Under the pieces are notes generated by a model. The model was not told the DNA's origin. It saw only the letters and a list, made by a program, of their open reading frames with translations, and searched no databases. The translations under genes and the position numbers were made by a program. A stretch of DNA of 64,000 bases from assembly GCF_900187045.1 (NCBI RefSeq), contig NZ_LT906453.1:1798001-1862000 (forward strand), given 5' to 3'. Positions 18,165-27,109 of the stretch are shown in pieces (the first letter of the stretch is position 1; the number at the start of each line of letters is the position of its first letter). Origin of the DNA: Dermatophilus congolensis. GTDB lineage: Bacteria > Actinomycetota > Actinomycetes > Actinomycetales > Dermatophilaceae.

Positions 18165-19463
18165 ATGGTCACTGTGCCAGCGGAATCTCATTCGGACTCA
18201 CAGGCAAAGCTGTTACTCACGATGGTTCTGCTCGCCTTCATGGGGCAGATGATGCTCAACCCCGTCATCGCGCCACTTTCGCGAGCCATGGGGCTAGCCG
18301 AATGGCAAATCGGCGCCACGATCTCCGCCGCAGCGCTGGCTCTAGTGCTACTCAGTCAGTTCTGGGGGCGTCGCTCTCAGCGCTTGGGTGTCAAACGCAC
18401 TTTGGTGACTGCCATGGTGATTGCCCTGTGTGGTTTGGGTGGCTTCACTGCCGTGGCCTGGCTTGGTGTACGCGGAGCACTGACTGACGGGCCTTTGTTT
18501 GTGATGACTTTGCTGACGCGAGGCCTTATTTATGGCGGCGCAATCGCGGCTATCGCACCAACCGTGCAGGCCCATCTGGTTACGCACGCCGCTACTGAAT
18601 CTGAGCGAGTCAAAGCGGTCGGCGCCCTAGGGGCAGCCCAAGGCGCGGCTTCCATTCTGGGTGCCGTTGCAGGCGGTGTACTGGCAGCCGTAGGAGGCCT
18701 ACTTCTGCCGGTCAGTGCGATGCCGGTGGTGATGCTGATTGGAATCGTCATCCTCATCGTTCGATTCCACGAGCAGTCACCGGATCGGCTTGTCGAAAAG
18801 CCAGCCAGTGTTTCTTTCCGTGATCCGCGCGTATTTCCCTATCTCGTGACCGGGTTTTTGCTGTTCCTGGGCTTTTCTACGGTGGCCACGCTTGTCGGAT
18901 TCGCTGTTCAGGATCGGTTCCATTTCACTGCCAATGGCACCGCCGCGATCACAGCGGGAATGCTACTGGGGCTCTCACTTGTGATGGCGTTTGTGCAAGG
19001 GGGAGTAGTACGCCGCCTGGGCTGGCCTGCGCACCGGCTACTCCAGGTGGGATTCGCAGTGATGACACTCTCGGGTGTTTTGCTCTTTATCGATGCGCCG
19101 GTGTGGGTATTCGGGGCAGGGTGCCTTCTTCTTGGTGCCGGTAGTGGTTTGGCAATGCCTGGGTACACGGCAGGGCCAACGCTAGGTATGAGTCGCGAGT
19201 CCCAAGGCGGGCTGGCTGGTCTCATCAATGCAAATAATGGCTTGACGTACGTCATTGCCCCGATTGGTTCTACTGCGCTCTACGGTGTTCACCACACTGC
19301 GCCGTTCCTGGCTGTTCTTGCTCTTTTTGCTGTGGGGTTGGTGTTCACTTTTGTGCACCCGCTGTTCAGGAATGAGGGTGTTGTGAAGCAGCCTGGCAAC
19401 GGTGCCGCTGAGTGTGAGGGGCAGGAAGTTGCCGTGTCCAAGGTGGAGCAGCCTGTGGGGTGA
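18165..19463 (+). CDS. MFS efflux transporter, probable metallophore or drug exporter
   Basis: The 432-residue protein has about twelve hydrophobic segments and the MFS loop motif after helix 2 (GRRSQRLGVKR). It resembles 12-helix drug/H+ antiporters. The ATG at 18165 has GATAGGA upstream. It is read away from the TetR gene and lies beside the metallophore operon, so export of the finished metallophore is a reasonable role; general drug efflux is the alternative. A Zur-like palindrome sits 10 bp before the start codon. Confidence 0.87.
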   Translation: MVTVPAESHSDSQAKLLLTMVLLAFMGQMMLNPVIAPLSRAMGLAEWQIGATISAAALALVLLSQFWGRRSQRLGVKRTLVTAMVIALCGLGGFTAVAWLGVRGALTDGPLFVMTLLTRGLIYGGAIAAIAPTVQAHLVTHAATESERVKAVGALGAAQGAASILGAVAGGVLAAVGGLLLPVSAMPVVMLIGIVILIVRFHEQSPDRLVEKPASVSFRDPRVFPYLVTGFLLFLGFSTVATLVGFAVQDRFHFTANGTAAITAGMLLGLSLVMAFVQGGVVRRLGWPAHRLLQVGFAVMTLSGVLLFIDAPVWVFGAGCLLLGAGSGLAMPGYTAGPTLGMSRESQGGLAGLINANNGLTYVIAPIGSTALYGVHHTAPFLAVLALFAVGLVFTFVHPLFRNEGVVKQPGNGAAECEGQEVAVSKVEQPVG

Positions 19464-19690
19464 GAACCAATGTGACCCCAGTGCGGCATGGCTGATGATC
19501 GCGAGACGTTCGTCCTGTCTTTGGTATCGCTGCTGGCCTGAGCGGTTTGCTCTGGTGGACTTTCAGCAGGTACCGCGTCTGATAGCTCCACTTTCGGTGG
19601 TGGCTGAGTGCATGTTCAACGCATCTCTCAGAGTCTTTTAAGGTTCCCATCCCAGGGTGGAAATGTCGGAACGGACCAGTTCTGTTGGCC

Positions 19691-19708
19691 CCCGGTCTGC
19701 GGACCGGG
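19691..19708 (+). other. Short GC hairpin upstream of the PepSY gene
   Basis: A perfect 7-bp stem CCCGGTC/GACCGGG with a TGCG loop lies 26 bp before the start codon at 19734. It could be the terminator of the MFS gene or a 5'-leader structure. No T-run follows it. The rest of 19464-19733 shows no gene that I can support. Confidence 0.4.
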
Positions 19709-19733
19709 CTTCTCAAAGAAGGAGCGTGGAAGA

Positions 19734-20189
19734 ATGACGAAGCCCCTGAAAACTGTTGTCGCCGGAGCCGGTGTCACTGCTCTTGCGTCTCTGGCCATTG
19801 CTGCAAGCACGGTTGCCGGTGGGGCTGCGAATGCTGCCCCTGCTGTGAGTGCAGGTCAGTCCGTTACGTCCACCGCAGTGGTGCGTGACGTTACAGATCA
19901 CCCGATTCGTGGGTCCATTAAGGCTCCTGCGGATCGAGGACAGAGTGATGCAGCTGAGCAGGCTCAGCTGCAAAAGCTCGCAAAGATCAGTCTTGATCAG
20001 GCACGCAAGATTGCCGTGAAGGCTGTGCCCGGCAAAGTCGTCAAAGCTGAGTTGGACGAAGAGGACGGCTGGGTCGTCTACAAGGTCGAGGTGAGGAACT
20101 CTCAGGGCGCAGAGACTGACGTCATTGTCGATGCTGGCAATGGTCGGATTCTCGCTCAGGAGACTGACAACCCCGATGATGACGACTGA
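19734..20189 (+). CDS. Secreted PepSY-domain protein
   Basis: The 151-residue protein has a signal peptide (residues 1-34, Lys then a long Ala/Val core, cleavage near ANAAPA). After a polar linker, residues 82-145 form one PepSY domain: ISLDQARKIAVKAVPGKVVKAELDEED, then a WVVYKVEV strand and TDVIVDAGNGRIL. The C-terminus is acidic. The ATG at 19734 is preceded by GAAGGAG. PepSY domains are thought to modulate secreted peptidases; the partner is unknown. Strong overlapping hairpins follow the gene. Confidence 0.85.
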   Translation: MTKPLKTVVAGAGVTALASLAIAASTVAGGAANAAPAVSAGQSVTSTAVVRDVTDHPIRGSIKAPADRGQSDAAEQAQLQKLAKISLDQARKIAVKAVPGKVVKAELDEEDGWVVYKVEVRNSQGAETDVIVDAGNGRILAQETDNPDDDD

Positions 20190-20208
20190 AAACATAAATT
20201 GACGGGCT

Positions 20209-20277
20209 GGCACTGTCTGTCACATAAGGCTTAGACAGTGCCCCTGCTTGGGTTCTCTATCCGAGCAGGGGCACTGT
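20209..20277 (+). terminator. Terminator region with two mutually exclusive hairpins
   Basis: The segment 20235-20248 pairs perfectly over 14 bp with 20264-20277. Its 5' part (20233-20242) can pair instead over 10 bp with 20209-20218. Both lie just after the PepSY stop. There is no T-run. It probably ends the PepSY transcript, upstream of rnpB. Confidence 0.65.
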
Positions 20278-20351
20278 TATGTGCGGGGTGTCTGTGTGCT
20301 GGGCCAGTGGGGTGTTGGTGGGCCGGGGCAGGGGTGCGTTTAGACTTGTGT

Positions 20352-20735
20352 GCGGATGAGTCGGCCAGGCGGTCGCGTCGAACGGTAGTTCCACTGTTGG
20401 TGGTTTTCCCGTTTGCCGAGGAACGTCCGGGCTCCACAGAGCAGGGTGGTGGCTAACGGCCACCCGGGGTGACCCGCGGGACAGTGCCACAGAAAACAGA
20501 CCGCCTGTGCACGCAAGTGCACAGGTAAGGGTGAAACGGTGCGTGTAAGAGACCACCAGCATCCTTGGTGACAAGGATGGCTAGGTAAACCCCACCCGGA
20601 GCAAGACCAGACAGTGTGTGTTTGAGGGCTGCTCGCCTGAGCACACGGGTAGGTCGCTGGAGCTGCACAGTAATGTGCCGCCTAGATGGATGGCCGCTCA
20701 ATGACAGAACCCGGCGTATCGGCCGACTCATCCGC
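20352..20735 (+). ncRNA. rnpB: RNase P RNA, bacterial class A
   Basis: This is the catalytic RNA of RNase P, which removes 5' leaders from pre-tRNAs. The ends GCGGATGAGTCGGCC (20352-20366) and GGCCGACTCATCCGC (20721-20735) are fully complementary and form helix P1. Inside are the hallmark conserved blocks: GAGGAACGTCCGGGCTCC near 20419, ACAGTGCCACAGAAA near 20480, and GGTAAACCCCACC with GAGCAAGACCA near 20600. The length of about 384 nt fits actinobacterial type A RNA. A run of T follows at 20758. A tyrosine-recombinase gene begins directly after it on the other strand. Confidence 0.95.
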
Positions 20736-20762
20736 TTCAATGGTTCTGATCTGCGGTTTTTA

Positions 20763-21887
20763 TTACATACTTGCCGGTGTAGTCCGCACTGAGTCCGCAA
20801 CAGCGGATGCTCCCAGAACGGAATCTACGGCCGCTCGTGTTCTTTCATCGGAGTCTGGCCACATGTGTGCGTAGGTTTTCCAGGTTTCCATGGCGGTTTT
20901 GTGGCCCAGCATGGCCCGCACTGTCTCAGCGCTTTCGCCGTGGCGGATGAGCAGTGAAGCGTAGTAGTGGCGCAGGTCGTGGAAGGTGAATCCGTGCACG
21001 TCGGCGTCTCGGCAGGCCCGCCGCCAGGTGGCGCCGAAGTTGGAGCGGCGTAGCGGGGCTCCGTAGGTGTTAGTGAATACGAGTCCGTCCGGTCCGGTCG
21101 CGTATTTCTGCAGGTGAACGGCTAGTGCTTGAGCTACGACAGCGGGCAGAGGAATGACGCGGTCACTGTCTTCGGTTTTTGGTGGGCCGAATTCAGGCTC
21201 GCGTCCGGCTAGTCCGATGAGTTGCCTGTCGACAGTGATTTGTTGGCGAAGAAAGTTGATGCGGTCAATAGTGAGGCCAAAAAGTTCACCTTGGCGCATG
21301 CCTGTGCCAGCTGCGGTGACGATGAGTGCGGCGTACCGATCTGGTACGGCTTCGCGTAGGGCTGCGACTTGCTCGGTGAGCATGACGGCCACTTTTGTTT
21401 TCTTGGGTTTGGGTCCTCTGACTTTTCGGCAGGGTGAATCAACGATTCTTTTATCTTCTACTGCTGCGCGAAAAATTGTTCCAACATATCTCCAGATAAC
21501 TGAGGCTGTGTTTGTGGAGAGGTTTTCGTCGAGTGTTTTTGCGAGGGCCTGCATATCGGTGTGGCGGAGTGTGTCGAGTTGACGGTCACCGATGCTGGGA
21601 TAAACATGGTTGCGCAGGTGTCTTTCTACCTGCTCGACGGTTGATGGGCGATGTGTTTGTTTTGTTCGCCAATATTCTGCGTACTGTTTGAAAGTTATTT
21701 TTCCGGCGTCGGGGGCGACATAGGCGCCGGTGGTCATTGCTGCAGTAATTTCATTCAGCCAGTGCGCGGCGGCTTTTTTTGTTGTGAAGTGGCGGGCATG
21801 TTCTTTTCCGGCTCCATCGCGATATCTAGCGCGCCATCTTCCGTTTGGGCGTTTTGCGATATTTCCGGTCATTGGCCTTCTGGACAT
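20763..21887 (-). CDS. Phage-type tyrosine recombinase (integrase)
   Basis: The protein has an AP2-like arm-binding N-terminus (NGRWRARYRDGAGKEHARHF), a SAM-like core-binding domain (about 60-160) and a C-terminal catalytic domain. Catalytic residues seen are Arg in GTGMRQGE, the HDLRHYYAS box, and the late GHKTAMETWKTYAHMW segment with the tyrosine. I favour the ATG at 21887, which has GGGGGATC before it; the frame is open to 21914. The gene's 3' end abuts the rnpB terminator. No other phage gene is nearby, so it may be an orphan or the remains of an integrated element. Confidence 0.9.
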   Translation of the reverse strand: MSRRPMTGNIAKRPNGRWRARYRDGAGKEHARHFTTKKAAAHWLNEITAAMTTGAYVAPDAGKITFKQYAEYWRTKQTHRPSTVEQVERHLRNHVYPSIGDRQLDTLRHTDMQALAKTLDENLSTNTASVIWRYVGTIFRAAVEDKRIVDSPCRKVRGPKPKKTKVAVMLTEQVAALREAVPDRYAALIVTAAGTGMRQGELFGLTIDRINFLRQQITVDRQLIGLAGREPEFGPPKTEDSDRVIPLPAVVAQALAVHLQKYATGPDGLVFTNTYGAPLRRSNFGATWRRACRDADVHGFTFHDLRHYYASLLIRHGESAETVRAMLGHKTAMETWKTYAHMWPDSDERTRAAVDSVLGASAVADSVRTTPASM

Positions 21888-21917
21888 GATCCCCCGCGAT
21901 GCATACTCACACATTTA

Positions 21918-22000
21918 CCGGCACCTACTAGGTGCCGGACGGTCAGTTATCCCTTGTGCGCTAGAGGTCCCTGCTGATGAGGAATCTCCAGCGCACAAGG
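21918..22000. repeat. Two inverted repeats between integrase and guaB1
   Basis: CCGGCACC at 21918-21925 pairs with 21931-21938 (8 bp, 5-base loop), and 21952-21962 pairs with 21990-22000 (11 bp). Both lie upstream of the integrase and downstream of guaB1. The second could terminate guaB1. The first could be an integrase regulatory or attachment structure. The remaining sequence to 22158 shows no supported gene. Confidence 0.5.
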
Positions 22001-22158
22001 ATTTTCGGGGTCAATCATATTCTCACTGCGGCAGGTGGATTCAACTTCGGGTGAGCAGAGTCCGCACAGCGAACACCCGGGGCTTCTTGTGCGCCTCGCA
22101 TGTTTTTGGGTTCCACGTGACGAATAAGCGAGTAATTCTCGAGTTGAATCTTCCGTAA

Positions 22159-23616
22159 TTACCAACTTGTATGGCGTGGCCTTCCTTCGTCATATCCTGC
22201 AGCGGATTGGATTCCAACGACGGCGCGGTCATGAAATTCAGATATTGTTCGCGCGCCGGCGTATGTGAAAGAACTACGAACGCCGGAAATGATTCGATCT
22301 AGAAGGTCTTCGACGCCAGGTCTTTCTGGATCGAGGTACATTTTTCCGCTACTAATTCCTTCTTCAAAAAGTTCGGAGCGAGCTCGTTGATACGCGGATT
22401 GTCCTTTAGTGCGATTTTTCACCGCACGTGCAGATGCCATTCCGAAGCTTTCTTTATATAGGCGCCCATCGGTATCTCGCATAAGGTCGCTAGGGCTTTC
22501 ATGAGTTCCTGCAAACCATGAGCCAATCATCACACTGGAAGCTCCTGCTGCTAATGCGAGGGCAACATCGCGTGGATGCTTTACGCCGCCGTCTGCCCAT
22601 ACTGCGACGTTCTCTTCACTGGCAGCGGCGGAGCAGTCGAGGACGGCAGAGAATTGAGGGCGCCCCACTCCGGTCATCATGCGGGTGGTGCACATGGCTC
22701 CGGGGCCGACTCCAACTTTGATGATGTCGGCTCCAGCCCGGGCAAGATCGCGTGCTCCAGAAGCGGTAACGACGTTCCCAGCCGCGATAGGAACATGCCG
22801 TCCTGTCACTTCTGCGTGTCTATTTCGTTCTGAGTGAATTAGTTTGAGTACCTCAATCATTTTTTCTTGATGACCGTGAGCGGTATCCACGACGAGGACA
22901 TCGACATTTCCAGCCAAGAGCGCGGCGGCTTTGTGAGAAACAGCACCATTGATGCCGATTGCTGCCCCGACCGCTAGGCGACGACCCTCATCAAGGTTGG
23001 GTGTGTAGATAGCTGAGCGGAGAATTCCTCGTTTAGTCAGCAGTCCAAGGAGAAGGCCATCACGCAAGACGGGGATAGCTTTGATGTGGCGTCGTTCGAG
23101 GAGATCAAAAACGTCGGCGAGGTCGTCGTGTTCAGTGACGGCGGGGAAGTCAGTAGTCATTGCCTCGGCGACACTGCTGAATCTATCGACTTCGAGAATG
23201 TCGTGTTCGGTGACGATCCCGACGGGTCGGTCGTTGTCGGTGACAACAGCTAGACGGTGGGAGCGTTTGCCGAGGATAGCTATGACGTGCGCAACTGGGT
23301 CGGTGGGGGAGACGACGATGGGGGTTTCGTATACGGGGTGCGCGCTCTTCACTTTGGCGATGGTGGAGTTTGCGATGTCGAGGGGAATGTCTTGGGGAAG
23401 TATCGCGATTCCACCGCGGCGGGCGAGGGTTTCGGCCATGCGTTTACCGCTGACGGCTGTCATGTTCGCGGCGGTGATGGGGATGGTCGCATTGGTGCCA
23501 TCACCTGCGGTGAGGTCAACGTCTAAACGTGAGGTTACCGCTGAGCGTGAGGGCGTCATGAAGACGTCGTTATATGTCAGGTCGTGTGGGGGAATGCGAT
23601 CGTCGATGAACTTCAC
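22159..23616 (-). CDS. guaB1: GuaB1-family IMP dehydrogenase-related protein (probable GMP reductase)
   Basis: The 485-residue protein has a TIM-barrel IMPDH/GMPR core with two inserted CBS domains (about 95-210). The catalytic cysteine loop reads [15 protein letters not shown] and a phosphate loop is [10 protein letters not shown]. It differs from true GuaB in its short flap and matches the actinobacterial GuaB1 group, whose mycobacterial member has been reported to act as a GMP reductase regulated through its CBS domains. It would return GMP to IMP in purine salvage. It is divergent from an MBL gene 79 bp away. Confidence 0.9.
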   Translation of the reverse strand: MKFIDDRIPPHDLTYNDVFMTPSRSAVTSRLDVDLTAGDGTNATIPITAANMTAVSGKRMAETLARRGGIAILPQDIPLDIANSTIAKVKSAHPVYETPIVVSPTDPVAHVIAILGKRSHRLAVVTDNDRPVGIVTEHDILEVDRFSSVAEAMTTDFPAVTEHDDLADVFDLLERRHIKAIPVLRDGLLLGLLTKRGILRSAIYTPNLDEGRRLAVGAAIGINGAVSHKAAALLAGNVDVLVVDTAHGHQEKMIEVLKLIHSERNRHAEVTGRHVPIAAGNVVTASGARDLARAGADIIKVGVGPGAMCTTRMMTGVGRPQFSAVLDCSAAASEENVAVWADGGVKHPRDVALALAAGASSVMIGSWFAGTHESPSDLMRDTDGRLYKESFGMASARAVKNRTKGQSAYQRARSELFEEGISSGKMYLDPERPGVEDLLDRIISGVRSSFTYAGARTISEFHDRAVVGIQSAAGYDEGRPRHTSW

Positions 23617-23695
23617 TGCAAAGATTTTATGTGGCAGTCAGTCTGTATGTACGTGTTGCGCATCGCAGTGACATTGCGCGTGTTTACGCTGGTTT

Positions 23696-24361
23696 ATGCG
23701 GATCACACGTTTTGGTCATTCCTGTGTGTTGTTCGAATCGCAAGGGGCACGGATTTTGGTCGACCCAGGAGTATTTTCTTGCGGGTTTGAGGATTTGCGT
23801 GACCTTGATGCGGTGGTGGTGACGCATGAGCATCCAGATCATGTTGATGTGGATCGTCTTGCGGGGTTGATGGAAGCTAATTCACAAGCGCAGTTGTTTA
23901 CCGAGGCCGGATTAGGGCGTCGGATGCGCGCTGAGTGTGGCGTGGAAACGGTGGATATGGCGCCGGGTGAGTTGTTTTCTGTGGGGACGGTGATGGTGGA
24001 GCCGGTAGGGAATATGCATGCGGTGATTTATCGCATGATGGAGCGGGTGCGTAATACCGGGTTGGTGTTCCGTGAACAGGGCGGTGCGGTTGCGTATCAC
24101 CCGGGGGATGCCTTGGATGTGGTTCCCGATGCGGTGGATGTGTTGTGTGTACCGATCGCGGCGCCGTGGAGCGCGATGAAGGAGACGATTGATTGGGTGG
24201 CTAGGTGCGGCGCTCGTCGCTTAGTACCTATTCATGATGGGATTTTGTCTGCTGGTGGTCGGGAAATTTTTATGCGTCAGATCGCGAATTTGTCGGTGGG
24301 TGTGAATGACGATCCGCGAGAGTGGATTGTTGATGCCGCGCAAGAACCGGTCACGGTGTGA
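23696..24361 (+). CDS. MBL-fold metallo-hydrolase, UlaG-like
   Basis: The 221-residue protein is a compact metallo-beta-lactamase-fold protein. It begins MRITRFGHSCVLFE, typical of the UlaG/YtkL group. The metal motif is THEHPDHVD, with a further His in VAYHPGDAL and in VPIHDGIL. The substrate cannot be told. It is divergent from guaB1, and a terminator hairpin follows. Confidence 0.87.
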   Translation: MRITRFGHSCVLFESQGARILVDPGVFSCGFEDLRDLDAVVVTHEHPDHVDVDRLAGLMEANSQAQLFTEAGLGRRMRAECGVETVDMAPGELFSVGTVMVEPVGNMHAVIYRMMERVRNTGLVFREQGGAVAYHPGDALDVVPDAVDVLCVPIAAPWSAMKETIDWVARCGARRLVPIHDGILSAGGREIFMRQIANLSVGVNDDPREWIVDAAQEPVTV

Positions 24362-24367
24362 CCGGTT

Positions 24368-24388
24368 GGGGCAGAGAATCTCTGCCCC
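24368..24388. terminator. Hairpin between MBL hydrolase and ppgK
   Basis: GGGGCAGAG (24368-24376) and CTCTGCCCC (24380-24388) form a 9-bp stem with a 3-base loop between two convergent genes, and could end both transcripts. Confidence 0.65.
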
Positions 24389-24437
24389 TGCACCGGTCAG
24401 TGTGGTGAGGTTGCCAAGATGGCGCTGCGAGGAGTGA

Positions 24438-25232
24438 TCAGCCAGCGTATTGCGGGTTGTGGTTGGGATGGGTGGCGTCTACTGCTTCGTGGGCTGCGCC
24501 GATGATGCCTGCGTCGTTGAACAGGGCCGCAGGAACTGTGGGAGTGCGCAGGTCGAGCAGTGGCAAAAATTTTTCGGCGCGCTTGGAGACTCCTCCGCCG
24601 ATGACGATGAGGTCAGGCCAGATGAGGTTTTCCAGGTGGGTGAAGTAGCGCTGTAGTCGTGCTGCCCATTCTTCCCAGGTGAGGTTTTCACGTTTGCGGA
24701 TTGAGCTTGCGGCGCGTGTTTCGGCGTCGTGCCCGTCGATTTCGAGGTGTCCGAATTCGGTGTTGGGGACTAGGCGTCCATCAACGAGAACAGCTGAGCC
24801 GATACCGGTCCCTAGGGTTGCAACCAGCACTGTTCCGGCGATGTTTTTTGCTGCACCGTAGGCGAGCTCGGCTACACCTGCGGCGTCAGCGTCGTTGAGA
24901 ACGGTGACTGGGCGCCCCAGTTGTTCATGTAGTGCGGTGGAGATGTCGTAGTTGATCCAGGTGTTGTCGATGTTGGCAGCGGAGCGGACAACGCCGTGGG
25001 TGACTACTCCGGGGATGGTAACGCCGATGGGGCTTTGGCCTGTGTGTGGCTCGAATTGGTTGGCGATGTGGGCGACGACGTCGATGACGTCTTCTGGTTT
25101 GGCTCCGGCGGGAGTGTCGATGCGGAGGCGTTCTTCGGTGAAGGATCCAGCGGTGAGGTCGACGGGTGCGCCTTTGATGCCGCTGCCACCGATGTCGATG
25201 CCGAGGGGGAGCGCGTTGGGGGCGTGGGTCAT
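24438..25232 (-). CDS. ppgK: Polyphosphate glucokinase (ROK family)
   Basis: The 264-residue kinase phosphorylates glucose using polyphosphate or ATP, a route typical of actinobacteria. The nucleotide/phosphate loop [11 protein letters not shown] opens the protein. The catalytic Asp lies in [11 protein letters not shown], and [11 protein letters not shown] and [11 protein letters not shown] supply the glucose-binding Glu/His segment. The length matches the family. It lacks the ROK zinc-cysteine motif, as PpgK enzymes do. Confidence 0.93.
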   Translation of the reverse strand: MTHAPNALPLGIDIGGSGIKGAPVDLTAGSFTEERLRIDTPAGAKPEDVIDVVAHIANQFEPHTGQSPIGVTIPGVVTHGVVRSAANIDNTWINYDISTALHEQLGRPVTVLNDADAAGVAELAYGAAKNIAGTVLVATLGTGIGSAVLVDGRLVPNTEFGHLEIDGHDAETRAASSIRKRENLTWEEWAARLQRYFTHLENLIWPDLIVIGGGVSKRAEKFLPLLDLRTPTVPAALFNDAGIIGAAHEAVDATHPNHNPQYAG

Positions 25233-25309
25233 GAGTGAACAGCGTACTGGTGCTGCACGCTGGTCGTCAGGACGAGCGTGGGATGGGCGGGTTGGGTTAG
25301 ATGGAACAG

Positions 25310-25365
25310 ACTCATCCGTACTTCTGCTGGGGGTGAAGGTATTCCCAGCAGAAGTACGGATGAGT
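25310..25365 (-). terminator. Perfect 22-bp hairpin after map
   Basis: Arms 25310-25331 and 25344-25365 are fully complementary with a 12-base loop. They begin 3 bp beyond the map stop on the minus strand. There is no long T-run, but position and stability suggest the map terminator. Confidence 0.75.
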
Positions 25366-25368
25366 GGT

Positions 25369-26232
25369 TCAGGGAAGGGTCAGGATTTCGGCTCCGGTGT
25401 CGGTGATGAGCAAGGTGTGCTCAAATTGCGCAGTGTTGCGCAATTCGCAGGTGGTGGTGGTCCAGTCATCGTCCCAGGTCTGCCCTTCAGGGGATCCTAG
25501 GGTCAGCATGGGCTCGATGGTGAACGTCATTCCTGGCTCGATGACGTCGTCATACATGGGCGCCGAGTCGTAGTGCGGGATAACCAGTCCGGTGTGGAAG
25601 GCAGGCCCAACGCCGTGGCCAGTGAAATCTTGGACTACGCCAAGACCGTGCCGTTTGGCGTAAGTTTCGATGACGCGACCGATGACATTAACTGCACGTC
25701 CGGGTTTGGCTGCTTTGATGGCACGGTTGAGCGCTTCACGTGTGTGCTCGACGAGAGCTTTAGTTTCTTGATCGACGTCACCAACGAGGAAGGTTGCATT
25801 GGTGTCGCCGTGCACACCGCCGATATAGGCAGTGACATCGATGTTGACGATGTCCCCATCCACCAGGGGGCGGTCGTCAGGGATGCCGTGGCAAATGACT
25901 TCGTTGACGGAAGTGCAGCAAGATTTCGGGAATCCTCGGTATCCGAGAGTGGAGGGGTAGGCGCCGTGATCAATCATGTATTGGTGCGCGATGGCGTCCA
26001 GTTCGTCGGTGGTAACGCCTGGGGCTACTGCCTCACCAGCAGCGGCGAGCGCGCGGGCTGCGATGGTCGAGGCATGTCTGATTGCTTCGATCATTTCTGG
26101 TGGACGAACTTCAGAGCCGGTGAACGGCCTAGGTTCTTCCCTGCCCACATATTCGGGGCGTTCGATGCTGTGTGGCACTGCGCGCGTAGGCCCAATGCGG
26201 CCGGGCTTGACCGATCCGTACGTCACTGACAT
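25369..26232 (-). CDS. map: Methionine aminopeptidase, type I
   Basis: The 287-residue enzyme removes N-terminal Met from nascent proteins. Metal and catalytic residues are all visible: His in NEVICHGIP, Asp in VNIDVTAY, Asp in HGDTNATF, His in [11 protein letters not shown], Glu in FTIEPML and Glu in [12 protein letters not shown]. It has the short polar N-terminal extension seen in the longer actinobacterial MetAP (MapB-like), which includes a PxxP-type segment. It is divergent from pncA. Confidence 0.94.
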   Translation of the reverse strand: MSVTYGSVKPGRIGPTRAVPHSIERPEYVGREEPRPFTGSEVRPPEMIEAIRHASTIAARALAAAGEAVAPGVTTDELDAIAHQYMIDHGAYPSTLGYRGFPKSCCTSVNEVICHGIPDDRPLVDGDIVNIDVTAYIGGVHGDTNATFLVGDVDQETKALVEHTREALNRAIKAAKPGRAVNVIGRVIETYAKRHGLGVVQDFTGHGVGPAFHTGLVIPHYDSAPMYDDVIEPGMTFTIEPMLTLGSPEGQTWDDDWTTTTCELRNTAQFEHTLLITDTGAEILTLP

Positions 26233-26347
26233 GGGGCAGAGTCTAGGCCGGTTGGTGTGGGGATCTTATTTCGGTGGCACGAGGTGATTAGATACGCGTC
26301 GGGTGCCCGGGGATCGGTGCCAACAGGCACGAGACTGGAAGGTAGCC

Positions 26348-26995
26348 ATGAGGTCACGACCATTTGGTGAGAGAACAACGTTCCCGGGAACTGTGGTCTC
26401 CGATAGGGCCGGGTGTGCCCTTGTTGTTGTCGATGTGCAGAGGGATTTTTGCGAGGGCGGCTCACTGGCTGTTACTGGTGGCGCTGGGGTCGCCGCAGCG
26501 ATCACGCGATACATCGGCTCTGGCCATGAATATGATCTTGTGGTCGCTACCCGTGATGCACATGAGGATCCGGGAACGCATTTTTCGGCGACTCCGGATT
26601 TTGTTGATTCGTGGCCAGCTCACTGTGTGCAGGGCACTCCTGGGGCAGATTTCCATCCGGCACTGGAGTTCCGTGACTTTGATGCACAGTTCACTAAGGG
26701 TGCGTTCGCGGCCGCGTATTCGGGTTTTGAGGGAACCACGGTTGCCGGGGTCACTTTGGCGTCGTATCTGCATTCACACGGCATTGAGACGGTGCATATT
26801 GCAGGTATCGCTACGGATTACTGTGTCTCGGCTACGGCATTGGATTCCATGAGTAGAGGGTTCGCTACGACGGTTTTGGTTGATTTGACTGCTCCGGTCA
26901 ATCCGCAGGCTCTTACTGCGGTGTTTAACAAGTGGCGCCGCGCCGGAATTACGGTGGCAACTTCTAGTGCGAGCAGCGACGTCGTCGCTGGCTGA
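26348..26995 (+). CDS. pncA: Nicotinamidase (isochorismatase fold)
   Basis: This enzyme hydrolyses nicotinamide to nicotinate in NAD salvage. The triad is present: Asp in VVDVQRDFCEGG, Lys in FTKGAFAA and Cys in IATDYCVSATALDS. Metal ligands are the Asp and two His of DAHEDPGTHF; the usual Trp of the DWH motif is Ala here. The ATG at 26348 has GGAAGG at suitable distance; the frame is open upstream to 26303. Its product is 215 residues. Confidence 0.92.
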   Translation: MRSRPFGERTTFPGTVVSDRAGCALVVVDVQRDFCEGGSLAVTGGAGVAAAITRYIGSGHEYDLVVATRDAHEDPGTHFSATPDFVDSWPAHCVQGTPGADFHPALEFRDFDAQFTKGAFAAAYSGFEGTTVAGVTLASYLHSHGIETVHIAGIATDYCVSATALDSMSRGFATTVLVDLTAPVNPQALTAVFNKWRRAGITVATSSASSDVVAG

Positions 26996-27034
26996 TCTTT
27001 GTCTCTACCACTCCAGCACTCATGGGTTCTCACC

Positions 27035-27058
27035 ACGTAGGTGGTTCCCCACCTACGT
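27035..27058. other. Hairpin between pncA and dxs
   Basis: A perfect 10-bp stem (27035-27044 with 27049-27058, loop TTCC) lies between the pncA stop and the dxs start. It may terminate pncA or shape the dxs leader. No T-run follows. Confidence 0.45.
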
Positions 27059-27109
27059 CAAAGGTATGGTCGGACGGTTGCGGGGCAACACCGCACAGAG
27101 GGAGGAACA

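Noticed and set aside
20791..22072. Short similar sequences GAGTCCGCAACAGCG (20791) and GAGTCCGCACAGCG (22058) flanking the integrase, as possible att sites
   Set aside because: Only nine exact bases plus a gap; this could easily occur by chance in 1.3 kb of GC-rich DNA.
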